64,000 bases of DNA from Lachnospiraceae bacterium (GCA_017520425.1 JAFXFO010000017.1:62001-126000), one strand, 5' to 3'; shown: positions 1 to 8,567, numbered from the stretch's first letter. Numbers and translations: made by a program. Notes: generated by a model from the sequence alone, not told the origin.

Positions 1-111
1 CTTGGATGATTTTTCACCGGCTGCCTTTCCCAAGAAGAACGCCAGCAAGAGTACCAATAACAGCAACACAACCACAAAAGAAATAATTAATATCCGTTTT
101 TTATTTTTCAT
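1..111 (-). CDS. Membrane-anchored or secreted protein, N-terminal part only
   Basis: The reverse strand opens with ATG at 111-109, preceded by a good GGAGG ribosome site about 9 bases upstream. The 37 visible codons give a basic start (MKNKKR), a hydrophobic stretch rich in Val and Leu over residues 7-28, then a polar segment (GKAAGEKSSK). This is an uncleaved signal anchor or signal peptide. The rest of the gene lies outside the window, so its function cannot be told. Confidence 0.7.
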   Translation of the reverse strand, partial: MKNKKRILIISFVVVLLLLVLLLAFFLGKAAGEKSSK

Positions 112-176
112 GTTACGATTGTTACCTCCGTTTGTAATTATATAGAGTGTACCACAAAAGTTTATGTAAATACTAG

Positions 177-205
177 TCGGATTTTTAGAGAAAATGTGAT
201 ATAAT
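177..205 (+). promoter_or_regulatory. Probable promoter for the gene at 258
   Basis: A perfect TATAAT lies at 200-205. The matching -35 position (about 177-182) is poor. An in-frame ATG at 204 overlaps this -10 box, so it cannot be the start of a message made here; this supports the start at 258. The rest of 112-199 is A/T-rich and should also hold the promoter of the leftward gene. Confidence 0.5.
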
Positions 206-257
206 GGAAAAGTGGGGCTTAAGGCTTCTATGGAATAATGGAAAGAGAGATACCAAG

Positions 258-1769
258 ATGGAAAATAGACCGATTTACAGACGAATTGAGGAAATCATAC
301 AGAGGGAAGGAAGACTACCGGAGGACTTCCAGCCGGAAGAAAGAGAGTATAAGGAAGGGGAGCTTTTGTTTGCCCCCGGCGCCCTGGAAGGAATCCTGGG
401 TCATCATTCTTCCGGGAAGGGAGAGAAAACCTCATTTATTCCTGTATTGAAACAGTACGTAAAGATGTCCCTGGGAGAGGCACTTCAGGAGTTTGAAAGC
501 ACAAAGGCGGACAGTTTCCAGACAGCTACCCTGCGGGGAAGTCTCTTACAGGAAATCATTGACCACCAGGTGGAGCTGGATGCAGGCAAGGTAGCTAATC
601 TGGCCTATTGTTTTGCAGCCAACGGTCGCAAGGCAGAGACCGTAAAGCTGGGATTGACCATGCTGGCATTATTTAACTTCTCAGACAATCCCCAGGTGAG
701 TCATATGTTAAAGACCCTGGGTTACTGTGAGGATTTTACGGATTATGTACTTATGAGTGTGGAGGAGTGGCCTGAGCAACAGAAGCAGGATTGCTATTTT
801 GAACTGGCGAAAAACCTCCATGGTTGGGGCAAAATCAATGTGGTGGAAATGCTGGAAGCGGATACGGAGGAGAAGAAGCAGTGGATTCTCTGCCATGGCT
901 GTATGAATTCCGTATTGAATGCATATTTGGGTCTGATTTGTGCTGAGAAATGTGACTTGTTCGGCCGCCTGCAGAAGGGCGCTTTATCGGCAGAGGAGTT
1001 GGCAGGAGTTACGGATATTATGGAGGGACTTCTGGATGAAGGTCCCTGTTTGGGTATGTCTGCCCTGGACAAGCCTATAGAGCTTACACTGATGTATCTG
1101 AAGGAAGTGGAGCAGTTTTTGAAGGCAGATTCTTTAGAAGATTCGGTTATCTATGTGGCTGAGTTAAGCAGAATCAATGATTATTTTGCGGATGGCGAAA
1201 TAGAAGATTCTGCTAAGGTATGTGAGAGGATTCAGGCAATTATTGATACCCTGGATGTGGACAAATTGTTAGCAGAAGGTTTAAGGAACCATACCTGGGA
1301 AAGTCTGCAGGTAGCGAATATGTGCAACAAGGATGTATGGCAGCCCTTATTGCAGTTAATCAAGGAAGATTTCCCTAAATATTTCAGATATTGCCACTAT
1401 TTCCTGCAGAAAGGGCTTCTGGTAGAAGAATTTGTGGCACTCTGTGAAGAGAGAATAGATGCAGACTTGTATGATAAGGGTATGGGCAATCACATGGGTC
1501 TGAAGCTGAAGGAAGGTCAGGTACCCGTAGATATGGTAGTCCAGTATCTGGACCGCTATCCTTTGCTGGGCCGGAAGCTTATCGAAATCTGTATGGATTC
1601 CCCGGTCAGCCGTTGGAGACTGGTAGCCGGCAAAGCTTTGTTGGGCTGGGTGGAGAAGCTGAACAAGCCCCTTTCCGAGATTGCGCCGGATTTGTATAGT
1701 AAGGTAATGACCCTGCACATTATAGAAAGCAATGCAAATGCCAAGGAACAGTGGAGCAAGCTGATTTAA
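258..1769 (+). CDS. Conserved-looking hypothetical cytoplasmic protein, 503 aa
   Basis: I do not recognise this protein. It is about 503 residues, acidic, and predicted to be almost all helical, with many Leu/Glu-rich amphipathic stretches and no signal peptide or membrane segment. The helical repeats could form an alpha-solenoid, which is inference only. The start at 258 is chosen because the longer frame begins inside the -10 box and because a purine-rich ribosome site (gaaagaga) precedes 258. The next gene starts 24 bases after its stop and has its own GGAGG, so the two are probably cotranscribed. Confidence 0.75.
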   Translation: MENRPIYRRIEEIIQREGRLPEDFQPEEREYKEGELLFAPGALEGILGHHSSGKGEKTSFIPVLKQYVKMSLGEALQEFESTKADSFQTATLRGSLLQEIIDHQVELDAGKVANLAYCFAANGRKAETVKLGLTMLALFNFSDNPQVSHMLKTLGYCEDFTDYVLMSVEEWPEQQKQDCYFELAKNLHGWGKINVVEMLEADTEEKKQWILCHGCMNSVLNAYLGLICAEKCDLFGRLQKGALSAEELAGVTDIMEGLLDEGPCLGMSALDKPIELTLMYLKEVEQFLKADSLEDSVIYVAELSRINDYFADGEIEDSAKVCERIQAIIDTLDVDKLLAEGLRNHTWESLQVANMCNKDVWQPLLQLIKEDFPKYFRYCHYFLQKGLLVEEFVALCEERIDADLYDKGMGNHMGLKLKEGQVPVDMVVQYLDRYPLLGRKLIEICMDSPVSRWRLVAGKALLGWVEKLNKPLSEIAPDLYSKVMTLHIIESNANAKEQWSKLI

Positions 1770-1793
1770 AGGCAGGAAGGTTGTGGAGGAACC

Positions 1794-2561
1794 ATGGCTA
1801 AGAAAAAAACAGGGAAAGACCGATTGGCAGCCTTAGTGCCCCGTTACATACCCAATCGCCTGGTGGCGGGTGTAATGGGGCTTTTGCAAATGATGCGAAA
1901 GACTTCCAAGGAAAAGGTAGAAGAAAATTGCATACAGAACCGCAGTATTTTAGAGGAGCAGGCCAATGTGGCAGAGAGAAAGGTGTTTTTCCGTCCTTCG
2001 GTCTTTATCGAAAACCAGCGAAAGTGGGGGAAGGTGAACTTTGGAAGAGGCTATACCATGGCCTATGGTGGCTGTGAAATCATAGCGGTGTACAATGCCC
2101 TGCTAAGCCTGGGCAAAGAGCTGTCCGGCAGTGAACTGGCAGAGCTAATCAGCCGCTTCGAGCGCAAAGGCGCTGTATGGGGCGGTATGTGGGGCGTAAC
2201 ACCCCAGTCCCTGAAGCCCTATTTTAAGAAGCTGGGCTATGCGGTGAAAAAGACCTGGTCCCGTAAGGAGAAGCCCATCAACCGACTGGGGGAGGAAAGC
2301 GATACCCTGATTGTGACCTTCTATAATAATGGGCAGGACGTGTTTGACGGAATCCATACGGTGAACATTTCCAAGGATGAAGCGGGCAGGTTCCACGTGC
2401 ATAACGATTACTGCTACTACCGGGACGCCAAGGGAAGTCACATCTATGTAAGCCATGGTCCCTATGATTCCCTTTATGAGGCCGTCACCAAGCTTTCCGG
2501 AGGGACTGCCGCAACCTTGTGCGTGATGGGCGTGAAGAAGGATCTCGAAACGCAGGTTTAA
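1794..2561 (+). CDS. Hypothetical protein, possible C39-like cysteine peptidase fold
   Basis: This is a 255-residue protein with a basic N-terminus and no clear membrane segment. The sequence YGGCEIIAVYNAL (Cys 94) followed by GIHTVNI (His 188) and HVHNDY (residues 201-206) resembles the Cys...His...Asn/Asp order of papain-like C39 peptidases, where the Cys sits at the head of a helix. That assignment is inference from motif shape. Ribosome site GGAGG at about 1785. It probably forms an operon with the gene before it and the acetyltransferase after it. Confidence 0.55.
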   Translation: MAKKKTGKDRLAALVPRYIPNRLVAGVMGLLQMMRKTSKEKVEENCIQNRSILEEQANVAERKVFFRPSVFIENQRKWGKVNFGRGYTMAYGGCEIIAVYNALLSLGKELSGSELAELISRFERKGAVWGGMWGVTPQSLKPYFKKLGYAVKKTWSRKEKPINRLGEESDTLIVTFYNNGQDVFDGIHTVNISKDEAGRFHVHNDYCYYRDAKGSHIYVSHGPYDSLYEAVTKLSGGTAATLCVMGVKKDLETQV

Positions 2562-2595
2562 GAAACGAAAGTTTACAGGCAGAAGAGGTGTACCG

Positions 2596-3072
2596 ATGAG
2601 TATAGTATTTAGCGAAGCAACAAAGGTTGATATTCCCGAATTGGTTCGATTAAGAATTGCATACATGATGGATGATTTTGGTGGCGTAAGTGACCATGAA
2701 AGGGAGTGCATGGAAAAGCAGCTGCCGGATTATTTTGACAGAAAGCTGGGCGATGAACTGATTGCCTTCGTAGCAAAGGACGGTGAGCGCATGGTCTCCG
2801 TGGCCTATTTGCATATTATCGAGATGCCGGCCAATTCCATATTGCTGAATGGATTGTACGGGGAAGTGTTGAGTGTGTATACGGAGCCGGAGTACAGAGG
2901 GCAGGGCCTGTGCACCAAACTCATCCAGAATCTCATAGATTACGGCAGGGAAAGAGGTCTGGGCAGAGTGGATCTAAGTGCCACCAAGGAAGGCTATCCC
3001 ATCTATGCCAAATTAGGTTTTCAGGACAAGGAACATCGGTACACGGACATGAGATACCGGTATGAAGTGTAG
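2596..3072 (+). CDS. GNAT family N-acetyltransferase
   Basis: This 158-residue protein has the GNAT fold signature. Motif A is seen as VYTEPEYRGQGLCTKLIQNL (the R-G-x-G-L acetyl-CoA pyrophosphate loop). The C-terminal strand-helix unit reads ATKEGYPIYAKLGF, typical of the family. It would transfer an acetyl group from acetyl-CoA to an amine; the substrate cannot be inferred. The start at 2596 follows AGAAGAGG. It is the last gene before a large palindrome. Confidence 0.85.
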   Translation: MSIVFSEATKVDIPELVRLRIAYMMDDFGGVSDHERECMEKQLPDYFDRKLGDELIAFVAKDGERMVSVAYLHIIEMPANSILLNGLYGEVLSVYTEPEYRGQGLCTKLIQNLIDYGRERGLGRVDLSATKEGYPIYAKLGFQDKEHRYTDMRYRYEV

Positions 3073-3096
3073 TGGAAGCAAAGCCAAGTGAGGGAA

Positions 3097-3347
3097 TTGG
3101 ACATATACTCAAAAAGTCGATGGAAATATCCAAAAACATCTCATTTTAGCGCGGATTTGCCTATTATAGAGAGATGTTTGGGCATATAGAAAATAATTGA
3201 CTGAAAATGTCCACGAAACGAGGCTATCTTTGGACATATGAGGAAGATTATTTTGTATATATCCAAAACACCGGGAATAATGGCCGAAACCACCAAGAAA
3301 TGACATTTTTTTGGATATTTCTTGTGAGAAAATTTGTATATGTCCAA
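3097..3347. repeat. 251-bp imperfect palindrome built from TTTGGACATAT words
   Basis: The gap 3073-3383 is filled by nested inverted repeats. The outer arms are TTGGACATATAC (3097-3108) and its exact complement (3336-3347). A second perfect 14-bp pair lies at 3123-3136 / 3308-3321. A 21-bp pair with few mismatches lies at 3177-3197 / 3247-3267, and the apex stem ATGTCCA/TGGACAT at 3207-3213 / 3231-3237. As a side effect the word TTTGGACATAT occurs about eight times in alternating orientation. The right arm ends about 25 bases before the ribosome site of the next gene. The centre differs from the other palindromes in the window. Confidence 0.8.
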
Positions 3348-3383
3348 AGCAAGGCAAGGATATAGAAAAGTAGGTGATACATA

Positions 3384-3977
3384 TTGGGACAGGGTTTTCC
3401 GCAGGAATTGCAGAAGAAATTTTATAACGTACTGGGCGTGATAAGTAAGCAAACATACAACAACGTATCTTGTGGGATGGGGGATGAGTATGAGACCTAC
3501 TTATTATTGGATGATAGTACAGTGACGTTTCCCGTCAGAATCTATTTCATAGATGATGAAAAGGCATATGATACACTGGAAGATAAAGAAGAGAAATTAA
3601 TATACGATTGTATTTTTACCAGAAGCTGTGACGGATATGTGAGGCAAAGGCATCTAAGGAATATACTGGCGGAGGACTTTCCGGAATGGTGCATGCCCTA
3701 TATATTAAAGCTGTCTGCGGAATATGTGATGGAAATCTTAGACGATATTTATAAGGGTTTGAGAACAAGAGACAATACGCAGTTTCGTGCTTTCTGCGCA
3801 AACAATCCCCATATGTTCCGACGTTCCTATACAAGAATGGTAAGCTATTGGAATGAGTATTATAGGTATGAATGCTACCGGTTTCATGATTATGTGGGGT
3901 ATCGGTTGTACAAGGAATGTTTCGGATATAGCAGGAAATATGAGAGGTTAACGTTGAAGGAGGGAGAACAACTATGA
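3384..3977 (+). CDS. Hypothetical protein of the immunity-like island
   Basis: This is a 197-residue protein I do not recognise. It is rich in Tyr, Arg and acidic residues, without signal peptide or membrane segment, and looks helical. The start is TTG at 3384 with AGGTG 7 bases upstream; an in-frame ATG near 3477 would be a shorter alternative. Its stop overlaps the next start by four bases (ATGA), so it is translationally coupled to the SUFU gene. That context makes an immunity role possible, but nothing in the sequence proves it. Confidence 0.6.
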   Translation: MGQGFPQELQKKFYNVLGVISKQTYNNVSCGMGDEYETYLLLDDSTVTFPVRIYFIDDEKAYDTLEDKEEKLIYDCIFTRSCDGYVRQRHLRNILAEDFPEWCMPYILKLSAEYVMEILDDIYKGLRTRDNTQFRAFCANNPHMFRRSYTRMVSYWNEYYRYECYRFHDYVGYRLYKECFGYSRKYERLTLKEGEQL

Positions 3978-5038
3978 GTAATGAGGAGATTTACGAAACA
4001 ACAGGATTTGATGCAATTTCGGAGCATCTGGCATTGCTGTATCCAAATCAGAAGGAAAGGCACTACGGTACAGTTATTAAGTATGCACTAGGCGGTAAGG
4101 ACCCGTTGGATGGAATTAGTGTGTATAAAAGTGAAAAAGGAATGCCGCACTGGCATTATATCAGCTATGGTTTTACAGAGCTGTATGAAAAAGAAAGTGA
4201 GGATAAGGAAGTAAGCGGCTGGGGTTTTGAGCTGACCTTCCGACTAAAATGCGGTGCAGAGGAAGAGCCACCTGTGTGGCCTATGAATCTGCTTCAGAAT
4301 CTGGCCCGTTACGTATTTAATAGTGGTAATGTGTTTGGAAACGGTCATCATATGAGCTGTAATGGCCCCATTGCGTTAGCAGAAAAGACCAAGCTGACGG
4401 CGCTTGGATTTCGTATAGACCCTGAACTTGGTGAGATGGATACAGAAAACGGACATATGGAATTCCTGCAGGCTGTGGGTATTACAGAGGATGAAATGCA
4501 TGCCATGATGTGCTGGAATGGTGATAATTTTATGGCTTTAATGGAACAGACGTTGCCATATTGCGTTACCGACCTTTCCAGAAACTCCATTATGGAAGAT
4601 GCGACTGTGAAAGAAAAGTGGAGCGAAGGAGTGGAGCGTGATGGCTCTTCCACCGCTTTTTTGTACATGGATGAAGTGGGTTTTGAAACGGTAGAAATTG
4701 CACCAAATGTCCGTGCGTGGGTTCTGCGTGTGGGCGCCGGACATACGGAAACCTTGTCTACCATGTTAAAAGCCCGTTTGCGCAAAGGAAATGAATTGTA
4801 CCTTGAAACAAAAGATTTAGCTATTGTGTTTAAGCATAGTGAGGATAAGCCGGGCCTAGGAATGGACGAACCGGATTTTGGTGTTATTGAGCTGAATGAA
4901 GCGGCTTTGAATGAATTATGTGAAGCGTTGCAGCCCCATGCCGGATTCGTTTGCTTAAAGAGTATGCCTTTGGCGCTGGAGCTTGTACCCACATATATTA
5001 AAGATCACGAAGGAAATGTGATACAGGTAATTGAGTGA
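3974..5038 (+). CDS. Suppressor-of-fused (SUFU) family protein
   Basis: This 354-residue protein carries a bacterial SUFU domain in its first half: HWHYISYGFTELY, then GWGFELTFRLK and WPMNLLQNLARYVF with NGHH, the usual conserved blocks. The second half is a less conserved extension. Bacterial SUFU proteins are one of the recognised immunity superfamilies of polymorphic toxin systems, where they bind and neutralise a cognate toxin domain. No toxin gene is visible here. It overlaps the preceding gene by ATGA and is followed closely by another small unknown gene. Confidence 0.85.
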   Translation: MSNEEIYETTGFDAISEHLALLYPNQKERHYGTVIKYALGGKDPLDGISVYKSEKGMPHWHYISYGFTELYEKESEDKEVSGWGFELTFRLKCGAEEEPPVWPMNLLQNLARYVFNSGNVFGNGHHMSCNGPIALAEKTKLTALGFRIDPELGEMDTENGHMEFLQAVGITEDEMHAMMCWNGDNFMALMEQTLPYCVTDLSRNSIMEDATVKEKWSEGVERDGSSTAFLYMDEVGFETVEIAPNVRAWVLRVGAGHTETLSTMLKARLRKGNELYLETKDLAIVFKHSEDKPGLGMDEPDFGVIELNEAALNELCEALQPHAGFVCLKSMPLALELVPTYIKDHEGNVIQVIE

Positions 5039-5073
5039 TAGAGAGGAAACATGTTATTCAAGGGAGCACAACA

Positions 5074-5427
5074 ATGGATATAAATGCATTATACAATTTA
5101 GTAGAAAATTTTTTTGGGTATAAAGCGAAAATGAGAGAACTTCATTCGGTGAAAAAGGAAGTTACATGTTTGCTGTATGATTCTTTCCTGCTGGTTTGCA
5201 GTTTAGATGACCGATATGGAATGTTTGGCGCAGGACTTGTGATAGGAAAGGACGAAGTAATAACAGAGTTTTTAGGAAAATCCTGTTCCTTAAATAGCGA
5301 TGAAGAGTCCATAAAGCAGAGCTTACAGATGATTGATGATTATTGCCGTTTGCGTTTACCGGATAAGTTTTTAGAGGCATATTATCAAGCCTATGTATTA
5401 AAACAGTACGAAGACTGCGATATTTAG
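5074..5427 (+). CDS. Small hypothetical protein, immunity-island member
   Basis: This is a 117-residue soluble acidic protein (MDINALYNLVENFF...) that I do not recognise. A longer frame reaches back to a GTG at 5035 inside the SUFU stop region, but GGGAG at 5062-5066 is well placed for the ATG at 5074, so that start is preferred. Size, composition and position directly after the SUFU gene are typical of small immunity proteins; this is inference from context only. Confidence 0.6.
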   Translation: MDINALYNLVENFFGYKAKMRELHSVKKEVTCLLYDSFLLVCSLDDRYGMFGAGLVIGKDEVITEFLGKSCSLNSDEESIKQSLQMIDDYCRLRLPDKFLEAYYQAYVLKQYEDCDI

Positions 5428-5457
5428 AATACACTTTCAGATTGACGGAGGACAAAG

Positions 5458-6051
5458 ATGATACTCGCACTACAGGGCTGTATGGCTGTAGGAAAGACAA
5501 CCGCCATACAATATTTACGGGAAAAGGCACCCTATGTAAATATCAGCTATGAAACGAATGCGCACATTGTGGAGGAAGTAAAGAGGCGTAAATTAGATAA
5601 AAATGTATATGAGGACTATCTGGAAATCCAAAGATTGTGGCTGAATAATGAAGTCCTTCGGTATCATAAAGCAAAAGAATTTGCATGCAGTATCATGGAT
5701 TTCGGAGCAGAAGAAATCGAGTTTTATACACTGAATTATCCTAAATCCATCGGACAAGATTGGGATATCGAAAATGCTTTGAAAAAGGAATTGGAACAGG
5801 TTCGAAAATGCATGCCTGCCAGAACCCTCTTTCTGGATGCTTCCGAAGAAGTGCTGTTAAGACACAAGGAAAATGACCACACACGTTCCAGAAACTTTTT
5901 TGAACACTACTTGAAATATTTGTTGCCCCTGAAAAGAGATTGGTTCATCGGGCGGGAAAATGTGGATGTTCTGAAAGTAGATGATTTGAGTGCTGAAGAA
6001 GTTGGGAAGAAAGTAAAAGAGTGGGTGGATTTTTGGAGGGAGCGCTATTAA
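5458..6051 (+). CDS. P-loop nucleoside/nucleotide kinase-like ATPase
   Basis: This 197-residue protein begins with a Walker A motif, LQGCMAVGKTTA (residues 4-15). DFGAEEIEFYTLNYP follows, and a later RTLFLDASEEVLLRHKEND segment resembles the lid and Asp region of deoxynucleoside-kinase-like small P-loop enzymes. It likely phosphorylates a small substrate; which one is unknown. GGAGG at 5448 gives the start. It lies about 30 bases after the preceding gene in the same direction. Confidence 0.7.
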   Translation: MILALQGCMAVGKTTAIQYLREKAPYVNISYETNAHIVEEVKRRKLDKNVYEDYLEIQRLWLNNEVLRYHKAKEFACSIMDFGAEEIEFYTLNYPKSIGQDWDIENALKKELEQVRKCMPARTLFLDASEEVLLRHKENDHTRSRNFFEHYLKYLLPLKRDWFIGRENVDVLKVDDLSAEEVGKKVKEWVDFWRERY

Positions 6052-6089
6052 GCGGATTTACAGGTTTGTATCGTTAGAGGGGAACCGAA

Positions 6090-6311
6090 ATGAATAAATC
6101 TGAATTAGTTGAGCAATTGGATTCTGTTTTGACTTCAGGAAATAGAAAATTACTGACTGATTCCGGTCAGATTAGTCACGATAAAGCAATGAAAAAAGCA
6201 AAAGAAGAATATAAGAAATATCAGGCAATTACGTTGTCCCCTGTGGAGCGGGCATATATGGAAACGATTAAAGATGCAGGAAAATCTGCTAAAAAAGGAG
6301 TAAGAAAATAA
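6090..6311 (+). pseudogene. C-terminal fragment of a RhuM-like protein
   Basis: This 73-codon frame has an ATG and a ribosome site (GAGGGGAACC). Its content (LTDSGQISHDKAMKKAKEEY, then LSPVERAYMETIK) matches from memory the C-terminal tail of RhuM-family proteins, which are usually about 330 residues. The N-terminal DNA-binding part is missing and not visible upstream. It is probably a gene remnant, possibly still translated as a short basic peptide. The neighbouring acetyltransferase remnant supports decay in this stretch. Confidence 0.5.
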
Positions 6312-6341
6312 TGTATATATCCGGAGGAGCAAGAAACGAAC

Positions 6342-6600
6342 ATGCCTGATATTAATTACAAACGACTGGAACCTTGCGATGTCATGAATATAGTGATTGA
6401 CTATCCCCAAAAGGAACTGGAAAATTTCTGAGAGAAAGAAGCTCATTATCTATTTGTGGGAATGAAAGAGCATGAGATCATTGCTAATGTATACGGATAA
6501 TGTAAAAGCGTGCAAATTATACCAAAAGTACTCAAAACGTGCTGAGCAGGTACTGTTTAGTAACGAAATAAATTATGAAAAAGGAAATCAGAAATGCTAA
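6342..6600 (+). pseudogene. Decayed GNAT acetyltransferase remnant
   Basis: After GGAGGAGC an ATG at 6342 opens 29 codons (MPDINYKRLEP...) ending in TGA at 6429. Reading on in the same frame gives the protein-like EKEAHYLFVGMKEHEIIANVYG and then TAA. A shift of +1 at 6487 gives YTDNVKACKLYQKY, a typical C-terminal GNAT motif, ending at 6600. The pattern suggests one acetyltransferase gene broken by nonsense changes, a frameshift and an internal deletion, since it is too short for a full domain. It overlaps the start of the next gene. Confidence 0.5.
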
Positions 6601-7448
6601 GCTACGGAGATAAAATAGGAATCGTATGTTGTTCCAACGGACAAAAAGTCACTTATAAGGACAAGCTTCAACGGCTGGAGGAAACCCTGAAGGAAATGGG
6701 GCTGCAGCCGGTGTTCAGCGACTATATCTATGAGAAAGAGGGTCCTTCCTGCGGGACGGCTAAGGAGCGGGCAGAAGCCCTGATGGATTTTTACAGGGAT
6801 GATGAAATAAAGGGGATTTTTGATATTTCCGGCGGAGACCTTGCCAATGGGGTGTTGCCCTATCTGGATTATGAGGTTATCGCAGGCAGTTCCAAGCTGT
6901 TTTGGGGCTATAGTGATCTGACCACTCTTATCAATGCCATATATCATAAGACGGGAAGGCCTTCTGTTTTGTACCAGATCCGCAATCTCATATATGACCA
7001 TAAGGAAGTGCAAATAGCGGATTTTAAGAACACGGTTCTGGAGAATGGGACGGCTTTGTTTCGACCGGAGTATAAGTTTATTCAGAAAAACAGAATGCAG
7101 GGAATCCTGGTAGGCGGTAATATCCGGTGCTTCCTGAAACTGGCAGGGACGGAATATATGCCGGACCTTAAGGGGAAGATACTTCTTTTGGAAGGCTTGT
7201 CAGGAACGGTTGACAAGATGGAGACTTATCTGTGTCAGCTACAGCAATTAGGTGCCTTTGAAAGCACAGCAGGTATCCTGCTGGGTACCTTTACGGAGAT
7301 GGAGAGAGAACATTGCATTCCAACCATAGAAACATTGGTGAAGACGAAGGCAGGCAAGGATTTGCCCATAGCGGTAACCAAGGAAATCGGCCACGGAACC
7401 GATTCCAGGGGGATTGTAATCGGGAAGGAAATATGTTTGGAGGAGTAA
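6594..7448 (+). CDS. S66 family LD-carboxypeptidase homologue
   Basis: This 284-residue protein matches the LdcA/MccF (S66) family. It has an N-terminal nucleophile-elbow region (FDISGGDLANGVLPYLDYE, residues 77-95), a glycine-rich GILVGGNIRCFLKLAGT, LLLEGLSGTVDKME and a C-terminal EIGHGTDSRG with the expected His. Family enzymes cleave L,D bonds in murein tetrapeptide or inactivate microcin-like nucleotides. In the usual GGYGS-type motif the nucleophile Ser would align with Ala 84 here, so activity is uncertain. Two bases separate its stop from the ankyrin gene. Confidence 0.8.
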   Translation: MLSYGDKIGIVCCSNGQKVTYKDKLQRLEETLKEMGLQPVFSDYIYEKEGPSCGTAKERAEALMDFYRDDEIKGIFDISGGDLANGVLPYLDYEVIAGSSKLFWGYSDLTTLINAIYHKTGRPSVLYQIRNLIYDHKEVQIADFKNTVLENGTALFRPEYKFIQKNRMQGILVGGNIRCFLKLAGTEYMPDLKGKILLLEGLSGTVDKMETYLCQLQQLGAFESTAGILLGTFTEMEREHCIPTIETLVKTKAGKDLPIAVTKEIGHGTDSRGIVIGKEICLEE

Positions 7449-7449
7449 G

Positions 7450-8508
7450 ATGGCGAAGAGAAAGAAATTAGTGGAAAACTTTCAAGAAATCATCGACAGC
7501 GGAGATTTCCAGGCATTTAAAAGTGTATTTGATAAATGTGAAATAACGGCGACCAATAGGGGAAAGACAACCAGTAATGCCTTTTCCTATGGAAATTTAA
7601 CTCCCAAACATATTCAGTTTTTGGTGGATAATGGATTGGAAGTGAATGGAGATTGCGGATTTGGCATGCCACCGGTTGCGTTTCATGCAGACAATAAGGA
7701 GAATTTGAAATGTCTGTTGGATAATGGTGCAGATGTAAATTACGTGGCAGTTTTTTATAGGGGAACTGCATTAGCCCATGCCTGCTCTACAATAAATGCA
7801 GAAGCGGTGGGTAATTTATTAGAAGCCGGTGCATCCATTGATGTTCCGGGAGATGTTACTGGAAAAACTTTGCTGGACGTAACTCTGGCACATTGTGATA
7901 ATATATATATACCAAGGGCAGTTTCTATCGCTAAAATGTTGTTGGATGCGGGAGCCGTAGAAACGGATCAAACCAAGGGATATGTGCAGAAAATCGGGGA
8001 GCGTTTCGAGTTTTTTCGAGAGAATATCAGTAAGGATATTGTGGACGACCTAAGTAGGGCTTTAGATGAGCTGTATGAATTGTTCCAAGTCCCTGCGGTA
8101 CCGAGAAGAATACAGTATGACGGAACTACCCACATAGCCGTCAAAGGGACAAGATGGCAGGAGCAGTATGATGAACTGTGGAATATGCTGGTGCCCGGCA
8201 GCGGAAAGGCGAAAACCATGCAGGGCGAGATGATTCGTATCGTGGGCAGGGTTACCCATGAAGTGCTGGATAACGGCGGTATCAATTGGGATTCAGACTT
8301 CAGAGAGATGCTGGGTGCCTTGCGGGAATTTTTGAAGAAGAATCAGTCCTTGGAGACGGAGCTTGTGGAAGAGGCTGTAGGTATTGCCAATCAGGTTACG
8401 GCATCTACGGAGAAAAAGGCACTGTACCGTTTGACGGAAATCACGGTGAAATGGGTCTTGGCAAATTCGGAACCGATTCCGCTGGGAGAAGTGAAGTATA
8501 GAAGATAG
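7450..8508 (+). CDS. Ankyrin-repeat protein with C-terminal helical domain
   Basis: This is a 352-residue soluble protein. Residues of about 40-180 hold four or so ankyrin-type repeats, seen in LTPKHIQFLVDNGLEVNG, NKENLKCLLDNGADVNY, NAEAVGNLLEAGASIDV and VSIAKMLLDAGAVE. Residues 230-350 form a separate helical domain without a recognised name. Ankyrin proteins mediate protein binding and occur among bacterial immunity proteins, which fits the island. The start lies one base after the TAA of the S66 gene, so the two are coupled. Confidence 0.8.
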   Translation: MAKRKKLVENFQEIIDSGDFQAFKSVFDKCEITATNRGKTTSNAFSYGNLTPKHIQFLVDNGLEVNGDCGFGMPPVAFHADNKENLKCLLDNGADVNYVAVFYRGTALAHACSTINAEAVGNLLEAGASIDVPGDVTGKTLLDVTLAHCDNIYIPRAVSIAKMLLDAGAVETDQTKGYVQKIGERFEFFRENISKDIVDDLSRALDELYELFQVPAVPRRIQYDGTTHIAVKGTRWQEQYDELWNMLVPGSGKAKTMQGEMIRIVGRVTHEVLDNGGINWDSDFREMLGALREFLKKNQSLETELVEEAVGIANQVTASTEKKALYRLTEITVKWVLANSEPIPLGEVKYRR

Positions 8509-8567
8509 ATAAACTCTGTACTTTCGTACATACTATAAACAAGTTTTGAAAGGAGATTCAAAAGAAG

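Noticed and set aside
2145-2711. Long reverse frame opposite the C39-like and acetyltransferase genes
   Set aside because: It is antisense to two well supported genes, spans their junction and has no ribosome site or family resemblance.
6090-6311. Small basic protein as a toxin or antitoxin
   Set aside because: The sequence fits the tail of RhuM proteins, and no partner gene is present.
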